Assembly (NCBI RefSeq): GCF_041276405.1
Contig: NZ_JBGGGT010000002.1
Span: 310,001 to 374,000, forward strand
Source: Microvirga sp. TS319
GTDB taxonomy: Bacteria > Pseudomonadota > Alphaproteobacteria > Rhizobiales > Beijerinckiaceae
Length of the DNA stretch: 64,000 bases
Direction of reading: 5' to 3'
Shown here piece by piece: positions 1-10,600 of this stretch. The translations under genes and the position numbers were made by a program. Within the stretch, counting starts at the first letter, position 1, and every line of letters starts with the position of its first letter. The notes beneath the pieces are model-generated. The model was not told the DNA's origin. It saw only the letters and a program-made list of their open reading frames with translations, and did no database searches.

Positions 1-31
1 CCGGGGACGGCCATGACGGCGAGGGGAAGCA

Positions 32-298
32 CTACTCGCCCGGCGCCTTGGCATGGACGGCCAGGGCGTGCAGGCCCTTGTCGAAGGCCTCCTTCAGCAC
101 CTCGTTGACGAGGCGGTGGCGCTCGACCCGGCTCTTGCCGGAGAAGGCCTCAGACACGATATGAAGCCTGAAGTGAGTTTCACCCCCCTCCCGCCATCCG
201 CCGTGACCGCGATGCTGTTCCGACTCGTCCGTGACGGTCAGTTGGGACGGGTGCAGGCGCTCCTGCAGAGTTTGCGTGATCCAGTGATGAAGGGTCAT
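32..298 (-). CDS. BolA family protein
   Basis: This is a complete 88-residue BolA-like protein. The centre of the protein carries the family pattern HFRLHIVSEAFSGKSRVERH, followed by a helix with conserved LVNEVLKEAF. BolA proteins of this small size partner with monothiol glutaredoxins in iron-sulfur cluster handling and iron sensing; some bind DNA. The gene is divergent from the J-domain gene that starts 90 bases away. The order BolA, J-domain protein, cobS, cobT is, from memory, common in Rhizobiales and supports the call. The exact subgroup (BolA or IbaG-like) cannot be decided from sequence reading alone. Confidence 0.9.
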   Translation of the reverse strand: MTLHHWITQTLQERLHPSQLTVTDESEQHRGHGGWREGGETHFRLHIVSEAFSGKSRVERHRLVNEVLKEAFDKGLHALAVHAKAPGE

Positions 299-387
299 GC
301 GTCTTGATAAACCTTTTTGAACGGGTCTGCGGCGAAAAGCTCTTAAGCCTTGGCTCAGGGCCTCAAGCCCCTCATAATGTTTGAATC

Positions 388-1017
388 ATGGATCTCAACT
401 CGCCACTTTTCGACCGAATCCGGATTAAGCCTTCCTGCGAGGAGCCGCGGGACACGAAGGGACCTGCCTGCGAGCATCCCGGCTGCAAGGCCTCGGGTGA
501 ATACCGCGCGCCCAAGGGACGGGACCGAGAGGGCCAGTATTGGCGCTTCTGCCTCCAGCACGTGCGCGAGTACAACGCATCCTACAACTATTTTTCCGGC
601 ATGTCCGATTCGGCCGTCGCAGCCTATCAGAAGGACGCGATCATCGGGCACCGCCCCACCTGGGCCATGGGCGTGAACGCCTCCGGCAAGGCCGAGGAGA
701 CGGAACCGAAACAGGACACCCGCGACTGGGCATATTTCGATCCCCTGGGAATCCTCCGGGGGGAGGATTTCACCCAGGCGCGCGGCCGCAGGACGCAAGC
801 CGAGCCCCGGCGCCCCCGCTATACGGGCGCTGTCCGACGGGCGCTGGACATCCTCGGGTTGGACGAAACGGCCGACGGGCCCGCCATCAAGGCCCAGTAC
901 AAGTCCCTGGTGAAACGCTTCCACCCGGATGCCAATGGCGGGGACCGCTCCTTCGAGGAGCGGCTTCGCGACATCATCAAGGCGCACGACACCCTCAAAA
1001 GCGCCGGTCTGTGCTGA
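388..1017 (+). CDS. J-domain (DnaJ-like) protein
   Basis: The 209-residue product has an N-terminal region with paired Cys/His residues around positions 17-33 ([18 protein letters not shown]) that could bind metal. The J domain is at the C-terminus, roughly residues 148-205. Its diagnostic HPD tripeptide lies in [11 protein letters not shown], after a helix rich in Lys and Arg. J domains stimulate the ATPase of Hsp70 (DnaK), so this is a specialised co-chaperone without the Gly/Phe and zinc-finger modules of DnaJ itself. It lies directly upstream of cobS, with which it may be co-transcribed. The client protein is unknown; any link to cobaltochelatase assembly is inference from position only. 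Confidence 0.88.
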   Translation: MDLNSPLFDRIRIKPSCEEPRDTKGPACEHPGCKASGEYRAPKGRDREGQYWRFCLQHVREYNASYNYFSGMSDSAVAAYQKDAIIGHRPTWAMGVNASGKAEETEPKQDTRDWAYFDPLGILRGEDFTQARGRRTQAEPRRPRYTGAVRRALDILGLDETADGPAIKAQYKSLVKRFHPDANGGDRSFEERLRDIIKAHDTLKSAGLC

Positions 1018-1130
1018 AGCGCTGTCGTTTCACGCAGCCCCTTAGGCGTTTAGGAAATTGCACCACACAGCCATGGGGTTTAAGAAGCCATGGCACATAT
1101 CTGAAACCACCATCCGATCGAGAGGCCCCT

Positions 1131-2120
1131 ATGACGGCACAAACCGATACAACGACCCTACTGCCGGATATGAAGGTCTCCGTGCGACAGGTCTTCGGCA
1201 TCGATTCGGATCTGGAAGTTCCGGCCTTCTCCCAAGCGGAAGAGCATGTGCCCGATCTCGATCCGGATTATCTGTTCGACCGGGAGACCACGCTGGCCAT
1301 TCTGGCAGGTTTCGCGCGCAACCGCCGCGTGATGATCACGGGCTACCACGGCACGGGCAAGTCCACCCATATCGAGCAGGTGGCCGCCCGCCTCAACTGG
1401 CCCTGCGTCCGCGTGAACCTGGACAGCCATGTGTCCCGCATCGACCTGGTCGGCAAGGACGCCATCGTCCTCCAGGAGGGCAAGCAGGTGACCGCCTTCC
1501 AGGACGGCATTCTTCCCTGGGCGCTGCAGCACAACGTGGCCCTGGTCTTCGACGAGTACGATGCCGGCCGTCCCGACGTGATGTTCGTGATCCAGCGCGT
1601 GCTTGAGCAGTCCGGCAAGCTCACGCTGCTCGATCAGAAGCGCGTCATCCGTCCTCACCCCGCCTTCCGCCTCTTCGCCACCGCCAACACGGTAGGCCTG
1701 GGCGATACCTCGGGCCTGTATCACGGCACGCAGCAGATCAACCAGGGCCAGATGGACCGCTGGTCCATCGTCACCACGCTCAATTATCTGCCGCACGACA
1801 AGGAGGTGGACATCGTCCTCTCCAAGGCGAAGCATTATCAGGACAGCCCGGAAGGGCGCGACATCGTCAACAAGATGGTGCGCGTGGCCGATCTCACCCG
1901 CAGCGCCTTCATGAACGGGGATCTCTCCACCGTCATGAGCCCGCGCACGGTGATCACCTGGGCCGAGAATGCCGAGATCTTCGGCGATACGGGCTTCGCC
2001 TTCCGCGTCACCTTCCTCAACAAGTGCGACGAACTGGAACGCGCCCTCGTGGCCGAGTTCTATCAGCGCTCCTTCGGCAAGGAGCTGCCGGAGAGCGCCG
2101 TGAACATGGTGCTGTCGTAA
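1131..2120 (+). CDS. cobS: Cobaltochelatase AAA+ subunit CobS
   Basis: The 329-residue product is a MoxR-type AAA+ ATPase with Walker A GYHGTGKS at residues 71-78 and Walker B LVFDEYD at 138-144. CobS forms hexameric rings that, with CobT and the large subunit CobN, insert cobalt into hydrogenobyrinic acid a,c-diamide in aerobic vitamin B12 synthesis. The frame stays open far upstream (to about 540), but the ATG at 1131 gives the usual family length and the typical CobS N-terminus ending in [16 protein letters not shown], so it was chosen. cobT follows after a 139-base spacer filled by a palindromic repeat. CobN is not in this window. Confidence 0.96.
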   Translation: MTAQTDTTTLLPDMKVSVRQVFGIDSDLEVPAFSQAEEHVPDLDPDYLFDRETTLAILAGFARNRRVMITGYHGTGKSTHIEQVAARLNWPCVRVNLDSHVSRIDLVGKDAIVLQEGKQVTAFQDGILPWALQHNVALVFDEYDAGRPDVMFVIQRVLEQSGKLTLLDQKRVIRPHPAFRLFATANTVGLGDTSGLYHGTQQINQGQMDRWSIVTTLNYLPHDKEVDIVLSKAKHYQDSPEGRDIVNKMVRVADLTRSAFMNGDLSTVMSPRTVITWAENAEIFGDTGFAFRVTFLNKCDELERALVAEFYQRSFGKELPESAVNMVLS

Positions 2121-2127
2121 TTGCACT

Positions 2128-2236
2128 CCTGTCATCCTGGGCCGCGGAAGCGGAGCCTAGGATCCATAACCGCTGACGATGCAAGGCTGGAGAACGGCCT
2201 GTGTTTATGGATCCCCGCCTTCGCGGGGATGACAGA
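2128..2236. repeat. Long inverted repeat between cobS and cobT
   Basis: The ends are inverted copies: CTGTCATCC at 2129-2137 and GGATGACAG at 2227-2235. A second inner pair is ATCCATAA near 2162-2169 and TTATGGAT near 2205-2212, and CCCCGCCTTCGCGGGG forms a local hairpin at 2213-2228. The shape matches the 'GTCATCC...GGATGACA' family of dispersed palindromes found between genes in many alphaproteobacteria (recalled knowledge, not searched). It lies inside what should be a cobS-cobT operon and could fold in the mRNA to protect or limit the upstream message. Confidence 0.8.
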
Positions 2237-2259
2237 AAGCGGATGTCAGGAGAGGTGAG

Positions 2260-4155
2260 ATGTCCATCTCGAACCGCAAGCCGGGTGAGAAGAAGGAAGC
2301 GCCGGCGGAGCCACTGAAGCGCTCCATCGCCGGAGCCATGAAGGCCATCGCCCGCAAGCCCGATCTGGAGGTCGCCTTCGCGTCCGACCGGCCGGTGCTC
2401 ATGGGCCAGGAGAAGGCCCGCCTGCCCGAGCCGCCCCGCCGGCTCACGCCCCAGGATGTCGCCATTCTCCGCGGTAACGCGGATTCCATGGCCCTGAGGC
2501 TCGCCTGTCACGATGTCGGTCTCCACCGGCGGCTCGCCCCCGAGGGGCAGGCCGCCCGCGCCGCGTTCGACGCGGTGGAGCAGGCGCGCGTGGAATCCAT
2601 CGGATCGCGGCGCATGGCCGGTATTTCGTCCAACATCACGGCGATGCTGGAGGACCGCTATCACCGCGGCGGCAAATACGAGGAGATCACCGATCGCGCC
2701 GATGCGCCCATCGAGGATGCGCTGGCGCTCATGGTGCGCGAGCGGCTGACCGGCCAGAAGCCGCCCGCTGCCGCCGCCAAGATCGTCGATCTCTGGCGCG
2801 ACTTCATCGAGGAGCGCGCGGGCAGGAACCTCGACGGGCTGTTGAAGAACATCGACAGCCAGCGCGATTTCGCGCGCGGCATCCGCGAGATGCTCTCCTC
2901 CCTGGACATGGCCGAGGACGTGTCCCTCGACCAGGAGGACGAGGAGAACGAGGAAGACAACGAATCCGAGCAGCAGGAGCAGCAGGGCGAGGGCGAATCC
3001 GAGCAGGAATCGCAAGGCGACCGCGCCGATGTCGAGGTCAGCGAGGATTCGAGCGACGACATCGAGGAGGGCGCAACCGAGGAGGCCGATGGTCCTTCCG
3101 GCGAGTTGCCCGAGGAGGCGGACGAGGCGGATTCGGACGAGGCCGGCGAGTCCTGGCGTCCGCCGTCCCGCTCCAACGAGGCGCGCGGACCCGACTACAA
3201 GGCCTATACGAACAAGTTCGACGAGATCATCCATGCGGAGGATCTCTGCGATGCGGATGAGCTGACGCGCCTGCGCGCCTATCTCGACAAGCAGCTCGCC
3301 CATCTTCAGGGTGTGGTGGGGCGTCTCGCCAACCGTCTGCAGCGCCGCCTGATGGCGCAGCAGAACCGCTCCTGGGAGTTCGACCTGGAAGAGGGAACGC
3401 TCGATCCGGTGCGCCTACCGCGCATCATCATGGATCCGTTCCAGCCCTTGAGCTTCAAGCAGGAACAGGACACCAATTTCCGCGATACGGTGGTGACGCT
3501 GCTGCTCGATAATTCCGGCTCCATGCGCGGACGTCCGATCACGGTGGCGGCGACCTGCGCTGATATTCTCGCGCGCACGCTGGAGCGCTGCGGCGTGAAG
3601 GTGGAGATCCTCGGCTTCACGACCCGCGCCTGGAAGGGCGGACAGTCCCGCGAGACGTGGCTGCAGAGCGGCAAACCGGCCAATCCCGGACGTCTCAACG
3701 ATCTGCGCCACATCATCTACAAGTCTGCGGATGCGCCCTGGCGGCGCGCGCGCAAGAACCTGGGCCTGATGATGCGCGAAGGCCTGCTAAAGGAAAACAT
3801 CGACGGCGAGGCGCTCGACTGGGCGCACAAGCGCCTGCTCGGCCGGCCCGAGCAGCGGCGCATCCTGATGGTGATCTCCGACGGCGCGCCGGTGGACGAC
3901 TCGACGCTTTCCGTCAATCCGGGCAATTACCTCGAGCGGCATCTGCGCTACATCATCGAGGAAATCGAGACCCGCTCGCCGGTCGAGCTCATCGCCATCG
4001 GCATCGGCCACGATGTAACGCGCTATTACCGCCGTGCCGTGACCATCGTCGACGCGGAGGAACTCGGCGGCGTGATGACCGAAAAGCTGGCGGAGCTGTT
4101 CGAGGAAAACGCGCAGCCTGCGCGAGGAGCGCCCCGTCGACGGGCTCACGCGTGA
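2260..4155 (+). CDS. cobT: Cobaltochelatase subunit CobT
   Basis: The 631-residue protein has the three-part plan of CobT: a helical N-terminal part, a very acidic Glu/Asp/Gln-rich linker at about residues 223-304, and a C-terminal von Willebrand factor A domain. The metal-ion-dependent adhesion motif DNSGS starts at Asp417. CobT pairs with the CobS ring and CobN for ATP-driven cobalt insertion in aerobic cobalamin synthesis. A good Shine-Dalgarno (AGGAGAGGTGAG) lies just before the ATG. The last four bases overlap the GTG start of the next gene, implying translational coupling. Confidence 0.96.
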   Translation: MSISNRKPGEKKEAPAEPLKRSIAGAMKAIARKPDLEVAFASDRPVLMGQEKARLPEPPRRLTPQDVAILRGNADSMALRLACHDVGLHRRLAPEGQAARAAFDAVEQARVESIGSRRMAGISSNITAMLEDRYHRGGKYEEITDRADAPIEDALALMVRERLTGQKPPAAAAKIVDLWRDFIEERAGRNLDGLLKNIDSQRDFARGIREMLSSLDMAEDVSLDQEDEENEEDNESEQQEQQGEGESEQESQGDRADVEVSEDSSDDIEEGATEEADGPSGELPEEADEADSDEAGESWRPPSRSNEARGPDYKAYTNKFDEIIHAEDLCDADELTRLRAYLDKQLAHLQGVVGRLANRLQRRLMAQQNRSWEFDLEEGTLDPVRLPRIIMDPFQPLSFKQEQDTNFRDTVVTLLLDNSGSMRGRPITVAATCADILARTLERCGVKVEILGFTTRAWKGGQSRETWLQSGKPANPGRLNDLRHIIYKSADAPWRRARKNLGLMMREGLLKENIDGEALDWAHKRLLGRPEQRRILMVISDGAPVDDSTLSVNPGNYLERHLRYIIEEIETRSPVELIAIGIGHDVTRYYRRAVTIVDAEELGGVMTEKLAELFEENAQPARGAPRRRAHA

Positions 4156-5171
4156 GGCTTCTCACCCGGCGAAATCTGCTTGTGGGCGGCGGTGCTCTCA
4201 CCGCCGCGGCCGTTGCAGGCGCGGCTCTCGCGCAGCGACCGCAGGCTTTTCATGGTGCGACACCGATCAGGGTCGCGGCTCAGCCGATCAGCCACCTATC
4301 CAATACCGATCCCGACCGGACGCGGTTCGGATCGCTCGTCTTCCGTTCCGGCCTCGTCCTCAAATCGGATGTCTCCGCCTTCGGTGGTTTCTCCGCCCTT
4401 TGGCGGTCCCCGGAGGGTGATGAGATCGCGGCGCTGGCGGACAATGCGCAGATCCTGAAGGCGCGCGTGGACATCTCGGACGGGCGACTATCGGGGCTCT
4501 CCCAGGCGGCGATGGCGCCTCTGCTGCTGAGCGACGGAACGCTCGCGCGCCGCTCCCCCTACTACGATACGGAAAGCCTCGCGATCTCCGGCAACGTGGC
4601 GTTCGTCGGGGTCGAGCGCAACCACGCGGTGCTCCGCTTTCAGCGCGACCGGGAAGGGAGGCTCGTGCAGGGTGTCCCGATTGCGGTGCCGGGGGATCTC
4701 AAGGAGGATCTCAAGGACCTGCCGAACAACGGAGGGCTCGAGGCGCTCGCGCTGACGCCGCCGCGATCAAGCCTCGCGGGTGCGCTGGTGGGCATCTCGG
4801 AGGGTGGCCGGGGCTTCATTCTCACGGGCGCGCGGCCGGGTTCGTTCGAACTGGTGCGCCGCGACGGCTACGACGTGACGGACCTGGCGTTCGTCGATTC
4901 CGACGATGCGCTCGTCCTGGAGCGCCGCTTCTCGCTGCTCGGCGGTTTCGGATGCCGCCTGCGCCGCATCGCCTCATCCGCCGTGAGGCCCGGCGCGAGC
5001 GTGGACGGCGAAGTGATCTATCAGAGCGAGGCCTCGCACCAGATCGACAACATGGAAGGTCTCGCGGTTCATCGGGAAGGGCGCGAAACCGTCGTCTCGA
5101 TGATCTCGGATAACAATTTCAACGCCAGTCTTCAGCGAACGCTGCTGCTTGAGTTCGCCCTCGTGGCGTGA
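4152..5171 (+). CDS. Esterase-like activity of phytase family protein, exported
   Basis: The 339-residue product begins with a twin-arginine-like export signal ([15 protein letters not shown]) ending in an Ala-X-Ala region near residue 27. The mature part resembles the phytase-like beta-propeller domain (esterase-like activity of phytase family), with the recurring segments [19 protein letters not shown] and [12 protein letters not shown]. The GTG at 4152 overlaps the cobT stop by four bases and places the signal right at the N-terminus, so it was chosen. Family members are periplasmic; the substrate is unknown. The tight junction with cobT suggests co-expression but does not imply a role in cobalamin synthesis. 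Confidence 0.82.
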   Translation: MRLLTRRNLLVGGGALTAAAVAGAALAQRPQAFHGATPIRVAAQPISHLSNTDPDRTRFGSLVFRSGLVLKSDVSAFGGFSALWRSPEGDEIAALADNAQILKARVDISDGRLSGLSQAAMAPLLLSDGTLARRSPYYDTESLAISGNVAFVGVERNHAVLRFQRDREGRLVQGVPIAVPGDLKEDLKDLPNNGGLEALALTPPRSSLAGALVGISEGGRGFILTGARPGSFELVRRDGYDVTDLAFVDSDDALVLERRFSLLGGFGCRLRRIASSAVRPGASVDGEVIYQSEASHQIDNMEGLAVHREGRETVVSMISDNNFNASLQRTLLLEFALVA

Positions 5172-5210
5172 GGGACGGGTTTTCTGGATCAGGAACCCGG
5201 ACAAACGGCC

Positions 5211-5317
5211 CTACAGCATCGGGTGTGAAATCGAACCCATATCCGATGCTGTCAGTCTAGGGTCTTGCGCATCTTTTCACGCAAAACCGGTTCCCACTTC
5301 CCGCGTCCGATGCTCTA
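5211..5317. repeat. Dispersed palindromic element, copy 1
   Basis: Two palindromic modules: AGCATCGG...CCGATGCT (about 5213-5250) and a second ending in TCCGATGCTCTA at about 5305-5317, with AAAACCGGTTCCCACTT between. It belongs to the family also found near 11.1, 13.8, 16.3, 28.8, 47.4 and 63.9 kb. The right edge runs into the stop codon (TAG, minus strand) of the queuosine transporter gene. It lies between two convergent genes, where it could also help end transcription. Confidence 0.8.
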
Positions 5318-5944
5318 CACCGTAGCGCGCTGCGCCAAGCCTGGACTCATGAGGCGCAGCACCACGCCGTAGGGCAGGATGGAGAAGACCGAGAGCGCGA
5401 GCTTGACGCCGTAATCCGCGAGGCCCAGCGTCACCCAGGGAAGCGCGATGCACTGATCGGTGATGCCTGCCTGAGCGAGCACCTGATCGATCGTCAGGCC
5501 GATGCCCGGAATCGCGCCGCAATAGAATGCGAAGGAAAAGAAAATCGTCGTGTCGACGGCCGCCGAGATCGTCGAGGAGGCGAAGGGCGGCAGCCACCAG
5601 GCCATGTTCCTCAGGCGCGAGAAGATGCCGATATCGAGCAGCTGCGCCGTCAGGAAGGCGCTGCCCGAAGCGATGGCGATGCGCGGGGTCGCGAGAATGA
5701 TCGAGAGCGCGACCGCCAGGACGAAGCCTACATAGACGACCTTCCGGGCTCCTTTGGGTCCGAAGCGGCGGTTGGCCAGCTCCGTTACCAGGAACGAGAA
5801 GGGATAGGTGAAGGCGCCCCAGGTGAAATAATCCTGAAGGCCCCAGGCCTCGAAGGGATATTGCACGAGGATGTTCGAGGCCAGCACGACGATGGTCATC
5901 GCGACGAGGGCGATCGTGAAGTCGCGGCGATCGAGGGCGGTCAT
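5315..5944 (-). CDS. yhhQ: Queuosine precursor transporter, YhhQ/VUT family
   Basis: The 209-residue protein is largely hydrophobic with about six membrane segments. It carries the family-typical stretches NILVQYPF, TYPFSFLVTELANRRFG and a mid-protein PRIAIASGSAFL. YhhQ-family (PF02592) proteins import the queuosine precursors preQ0/preQ1 across the inner membrane for tRNA modification. The start at 5944 was chosen because an AGGAG lies nine bases upstream and the sequence before it does not look like protein. The leader has a long hairpin that contains this AGGAG (separate entry), suggesting control at translation. Confidence 0.9.
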   Translation of the reverse strand: MTALDRRDFTIALVAMTIVVLASNILVQYPFEAWGLQDYFTWGAFTYPFSFLVTELANRRFGPKGARKVVYVGFVLAVALSIILATPRIAIASGSAFLTAQLLDIGIFSRLRNMAWWLPPFASSTISAAVDTTIFFSFAFYCGAIPGIGLTIDQVLAQAGITDQCIALPWVTLGLADYGVKLALSVFSILPYGVVLRLMSPGLAQRATV

Positions 5945-5952
5945 CTCATCCG

Positions 5953-6005
5953 GCTCCTGAGGGTCCTGGTCGTCTGCCTTGCAAGAGACGGGACCTTGCA
6001 GGAGC
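5953..6005 (-). promoter_or_regulatory. Leader hairpin containing the Shine-Dalgarno of yhhQ
   Basis: Read on the minus strand, three stacked perfect stems occur in a 53-base stretch: GCTCCTG (6005-5999) with CAGGAGC (5959-5953), GGTCC (5995-5991) with GGACC (5966-5962), and CGTCT (5990-5986) with AGACG (5975-5971), closing a ten-base loop. The final arm contains AGGAG, the only good ribosome-binding sequence, nine bases before the ATG at 5944. Folding would therefore hide the start site. It does not match the preQ1-I consensus as I know it. A ligand-controlled or thermal switch is inference. Confidence 0.55.
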
Positions 6006-6034
6006 AGAGAAGATAAGCCCGTCGATTGCAACGC

Positions 6035-6060
6035 AAAACGGGCGGCCGTGAGGCCGCCCG
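6035..6060 (-). terminator. Intrinsic terminator after rpmB
   Basis: On the minus strand CGGGCGGCC and GGCCGCCCG form a nine-base-pair GC-rich stem with a four-base loop, followed at once by TTTT. It lies 29 bases past the rpmB stop codon and before the yhhQ leader, so yhhQ probably has its own promoter or depends on read-through. Confidence 0.85.
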
Positions 6061-6088
6061 CAGCGTCGAAGACGGGAAGAGGTCGAGA

Positions 6089-6379
6089 TCAGCTCGCAGC
6101 CGCGAGCTTCTTCTCGATCTCGCGCTTCACAGCGAGGGCGGTGGTCGACAGCTCGGTAGCCGAGGCCTTCGCCAGGAAGGCGTCGAGGCCGCCGCGATGC
6201 TCGACAGAGCGCAGAGCATGGGCGGACACGCGCAGGCGCACGGAGCGCTGCAGGGTCTCAGACTGGAGCGTGACGTTGCAGAGGTTCGGCAGGAACTTCC
6301 GCTTCGTCTTGCGGTTCGAGTGGCTCACCAGATGGCCACTCAGCACGGCCTTGCCGGTCAGTTCGCAACGGCGCGACAT
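6089..6379 (-). CDS. rpmB: 50S ribosomal protein L28
   Basis: The 96-residue product matches the alphaproteobacterial L28 pattern: N-terminal [10 protein letters not shown], the [14 protein letters not shown] segment, and [18 protein letters not shown] in the middle. L28 is a large-subunit protein needed late in 50S assembly. The gene stands alone between a divergent DUF3108 gene and the downstream queuosine transporter, and is followed by a clear intrinsic terminator. Start and length agree with the family. Confidence 0.97.
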   Translation of the reverse strand: MSRRCELTGKAVLSGHLVSHSNRKTKRKFLPNLCNVTLQSETLQRSVRLRVSAHALRSVEHRGGLDAFLAKASATELSTTALAVKREIEKKLAAAS

Positions 6380-6621
6380 GGGTTCAATCCTATCGTCATA
6401 AGGGTCGCGGCTTCATTTCGCGGGTTTGCCTCATCGCAGATCCCACGCCGCCGGACACCAGAAGTCCTTGGAAGGTGCAGGGCTATAGGCCGAAAACCTG
6501 GCCCGCGTCAAGAATAGTGCGGTGGCACAACGCCTTTTTTTGCGCCCCCTCGGTCATGATTTATTCGGAATCTCATGCGATGCAACAAAATAGACTAACG
6601 GGACAGCCCCGGGAAAACTCA

Positions 6622-7488
6622 ATGCGCCTCCTCGCTTCAGCCCTGTTGACCGTAAGCCTGGCCGGAATCGGCTCTCAGGCCGAGGCTCAGCCTGCCCAGA
6701 CGCTCAAGGTGAACTACAATCTCTCCTTGGCGGGCCTGCCGTTGGGGAAGGCCGACCTGTCGTCGACATTCACCGGGCCGAAATACGAGATGCAGGGCAG
6801 CGTGAAGCTCTCGGGCCTCGTGAAGATGATCACGGGCGGCAAGGGGGCGGGCACGGCCTCCGGCACGATCGCGGGCGCTCAGCCTCAGCCACGGGGCTTT
6901 GCCGTCAACACCAAGTCTTCGGGCGAGCAGCGCGTCGTGCGCATGGCGCTCGACGAAGGCAACGTCGCCGAGGTCGAGGTCGTCCCGCCCATCGAGGCGA
7001 AGGAGGATCGAGTGCCGGTCAAGGAGGCCGACAAGAAGGGGGTCATCGATCCCTTGAGCGCCCTCATCATGCCCGCGGTGGCGTCAAAAAGCCTCACCGA
7101 CCAGGCGAATTGCAACCGCACCATCCCGGTCTTCGACGGAGGGGCGCGCCAGAATATCGTGCTCTCCTATTCCGAGACGAAGACCATCAAGGTTCCGGGC
7201 TATTCCGGTCCCGTCCTCGTCTGTAACGTCCGCTGGGTGCCGATCTCCGGCCATCGCCCGCAGCGCGCCACCGTCAAGTTCATGCAGGAGAACAGGGACA
7301 TGAACGTGTGGCTGGCGCCCGTGGAGGGCCCCCGCGTGCTCTTCCCGATCAAGGTCGTCGTGCGCACCATGATCGGCATGGGCGAGCTCGAGGCAGCGAG
7401 CTGGTCGGTGGAGGGCAACGGCGCGGCGGCCACGGCAGGGCGCGGGACCAAGGGGCGCGAGCCCGTCAGGGCCGGGGCCGGTCAATAA
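6622..7488 (+). CDS. DUF3108 domain periplasmic protein
   Basis: The 288-residue protein has a Sec signal peptide (MRLLASALLTVSLAG, cleavage likely after AEAQ near residue 23). It is followed by a beta-rich domain typical of DUF3108, with VNYNLSLAGLPLGKADL at the N-terminus and IPVFDGGARQNIVLSY in the middle. The family function is unknown; members are exported and often described as outer-membrane-assembly-like beta proteins. The frame is open upstream to 6475, but the signal peptide fixes the start at 6622. It is transcribed divergently from rpmB and precedes the helicase gene by about 190 bases. Confidence 0.82.
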   Translation: MRLLASALLTVSLAGIGSQAEAQPAQTLKVNYNLSLAGLPLGKADLSSTFTGPKYEMQGSVKLSGLVKMITGGKGAGTASGTIAGAQPQPRGFAVNTKSSGEQRVVRMALDEGNVAEVEVVPPIEAKEDRVPVKEADKKGVIDPLSALIMPAVASKSLTDQANCNRTIPVFDGGARQNIVLSYSETKTIKVPGYSGPVLVCNVRWVPISGHRPQRATVKFMQENRDMNVWLAPVEGPRVLFPIKVVVRTMIGMGELEAASWSVEGNGAAATAGRGTKGREPVRAGAGQ

Positions 7489-7680
7489 GCTCTCAAGAAT
7501 CCTGACGAATTCCGGAAAAAGCCGGTAGCGAAACCGGCGCAAGGTCCCATATAAGGGGGAGCCTGCCGCCGGACGTTCGGGCCAGGCCCGTTTTGTGAGA
7601 AGGCTGCCTGCATCCCCCGATGCGGGAGCGTCTCGTCCCTCTCACCCGGGATCGTATCCGACATTACCCCGCATTCAGGC

Positions 7681-10600
7681 ATGGTTCGTCGTTCCCTTCC
7701 TCCGCAGGTGCGTGCGCGCGGCGTCACCGCCGTGCTCGGCCCTACCAATACCGGCAAGACCCATCTCGCTATCGAGCGCATGCTCGGGCACGACAGCGGC
7801 ATGATCGGCCTGCCGCTGCGCCTGCTCGCGCGCGAGGTCTACGGCCGGGTCGTCGAGAAGGCCGGCCCGCACAATGTCGCCCTCATCACGGGCGAGGAAA
7901 AGATCAAGCCGGATCGGCCCCGCTACTGGATCTCCACCGTGGAGGCCATGCCCCGCGACATCGACGCGGCCTTCGTGGCGATCGACGAGATCCAGCTCGC
8001 CGCCGACCTCGACCGCGGCCATGTGTTCACCGACCGGCTCCTGAACCAGCGCGGCCGGGAGGAGACGATGCTGATCGGCTCCTCGACCATGCGCCCGCTC
8101 ATCGAGGCGCTGATTCCCGGCGTCCATGTGGTCACGCGTCCGCGCCTCTCCCAGCTCACCTTCGCGGGCGAGAAGAAGGTCTCGCGTCTGCCCCGCCGCT
8201 CCGCCATCGTGGCCTTCTCGGCCGAGGAGGTCTACGGCATCGCGGAGCTGATCCGGCGCCAGAGCGGCGGCGCCGCGGTGGTCCTGGGCGCGCTCTCGCC
8301 CCGCACCCGCAACGCGCAGGTCGAGCTCTACCAGAACGGCGACGTGGATTACCTGATCGCCACGGACGCCATCGGCATGGGCCTCAACCTCGACGTGGAC
8401 CATGTGGCCTTCGCGTCCGACAAGAAGTTCGACGGTTTCCGCTACCGCAAGCTCTACAACCCGGAGCTCGCCCAGATCGCGGGCCGTGCCGGCCGCCACA
8501 TGCGCGACGGCACCTTCGGCTCAACGGGCCGCTGCCCGCCTTTCGATGCGGAAACCGTGGAGGCCCTGGAGAATCACACCTTCGATCCGGTCCGGATCCT
8601 GCAATGGCGCAACCCCGACCTCGATTTCTCGACCCTCGGGCGCCTGCGGGACTCCTTGAGCCAGCAGCCCCGGGAGCACGGCCTCGTACGCGCCCCGATG
8701 GGAGAAGACCTGGCGGCCCTCGAATTGCTGGCCCGGGACGACGACATCCAGGCCTTCGCCCGCACGAAATATGCCGTCGAGCGCCTCTGGCAGATCTGCC
8801 AGGTGCCCGATTACCGAAAAGTTTCGCCCCAGACCCATGCGGATCTGGTTGGCCAGCTCTACCGTTTCCTCATGAAGGAGGGGGCGGTTCCAGCAGACTG
8901 GTTCGCCCGTCATTTGTCGGCTTCCGACCGTACGGATGGCGATATCGACACCCTGTCCAACCGCATCGCCCAGGTGCGAACTTGGTCTTTCGTCGCTAAC
9001 CGTCCCGACTGGTTGAAGGATCCGGAGCATTGGCAGGGTGTTGCGCGTCAGGTAGAGGACAAGCTATCGGATGCGCTTCATGAACGTCTCGCCCAAAGAT
9101 TCATCGACCGGCGGACGAGCGTTCTCATGCGGCGCTTGAGAGAGAACACGATGCTCGAAGCGGAAATCACGACCACCGGCGACGTCACTGTCGAGGGGCA
9201 ACATATCGGCCATCTGCATGGCTTCCATTTCGTGCCTGATTCCCAGGCCGATGCCACGGAGGCCAAGACCCTGCGCAATGCTGCCAGCAAGGCCCTGGCC
9301 GGCGAAATCGAGGCGCGGGCCGATCGGTTCGCCGAGGCGCCCGACACCACCCTGGTGCTGTCCAATGACGGCACGATCCGCTGGATGGGCGATCCCGTGG
9401 CCAAGCTGGAGACCGGCGACAAGCTGTTCGAGCCGCGGGTTCGGATCCTGTCGGACGAGCATCTCACGGGCCCCGCCCGCGACAAGGTCGAGAGCCGCCT
9501 GCGCGCCTGGCTCAAGGCCTATGTGGTGCGCCTGCTCGGGCCGGTGATGGATCTCGAGACCAATGCCGAGCTGACCGGGATCGCCCGGGGCATCGCCTTC
9601 CAAGTCGGCGAGGCGCTCGGCGTGCTGGAGCGCGCCAAGGTTCTCAACGAGGTGCGCAGCCTCGACCAGGATGCCCGCGCGGCCCTGCGCAAGGCGGGCA
9701 TCCGCTTCGGGGCCTATCATCTCTATCTGCCGGCCCTTCTGAAGCCCGCGCCCCGCGTCCTCGCGACGCAGCTCTGGGCGCTCCAGAACGGCGGCCTGGA
9801 CCAGAAGGGGATCGACGAGATCGCCCATCTCGCCCAGTCGGGCCGCACCTCGATCCCGGTCGACCCGGAGATCGCGTCGGGCCTCTACCGCGCCGCGGGG
9901 TTCCGGGTCTGCGGTGGCCGTGCCGTGCGCGTCGACATCCTCGAGCGACTGGCGGACCTGATCCGTCCGGCGATCGCCTATCGTCCCGGCATCACGCCCG
10001 GCGAGCCGCCGGCAGGCGCCGCCGACGGAGAGGGCTTCGTGCCGACCGTGGCCATGACCTCCCTGGTCGGCTGCGCGGGCGAGGATTTCGCCACGATTCT
10101 GAAGTCGCTCGGCTATGCGATGGAACGTCGTCCCGGCCCGGCCATCACCGTGCCGCTGGCGGCGGCGCCGCAACCTGCCGCGATCGAGGCCGCGCCTGCC
10201 GAGGTTCCCGCCGAGGCGTCTGCCGAGACAGCGGCGGAGACGGCGGCCGAAGCGCCCGCTGAAGCGCCGCCCGTGGCAGAGGAGACCGGTGCCGTGGCCG
10301 TGGAGGCTCCCGAACCCTCCGTTCCGGCCGAGGCTGTCGAGGCCAGCGCCGCCGAGGCCGTGGCTTCGCCCGAAGGGCAGGCAATGGGTCCGGCCGAAGA
10401 GGCTGCGGAGGAACCAGCTCAGGCTCCGGCCGAGCCCGAAATGATCGAGGTCTGGCGCCAGCACCGGCGTCACCACGAAGGCGGGCAGGCCCGTCAGGGC
10501 CGCGAGGCCCGCGGAAATCGTGGCGAACGCGGCGAGCGTGGTGAGCGCGGCGATCGACGCCCGCGTCACGGCGAAGGCAAGGGCGAGCGTCCGCGCCGGG

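Noticed and set aside
540..1130. A longer cobS starting near 540
   Set aside because: The extra residues are Arg/Pro-rich, overlap the J-domain gene in another frame, and the ATG at 1131 gives the normal CobS N-terminus and length.
1158..2135. Long antisense open frames opposite cobS, cobT, the helicase, the Liv genes and other genes
   Set aside because: They mirror the codon bias of high-GC genes, contain no recognisable domain, and each lies opposite a gene with clear motifs.
5953..6005. Calling the yhhQ leader a known preQ1-I riboswitch
   Set aside because: I see no short loop plus A-rich tail arrangement of preQ1-I; only a long hairpin is supported, so no known class was assigned.
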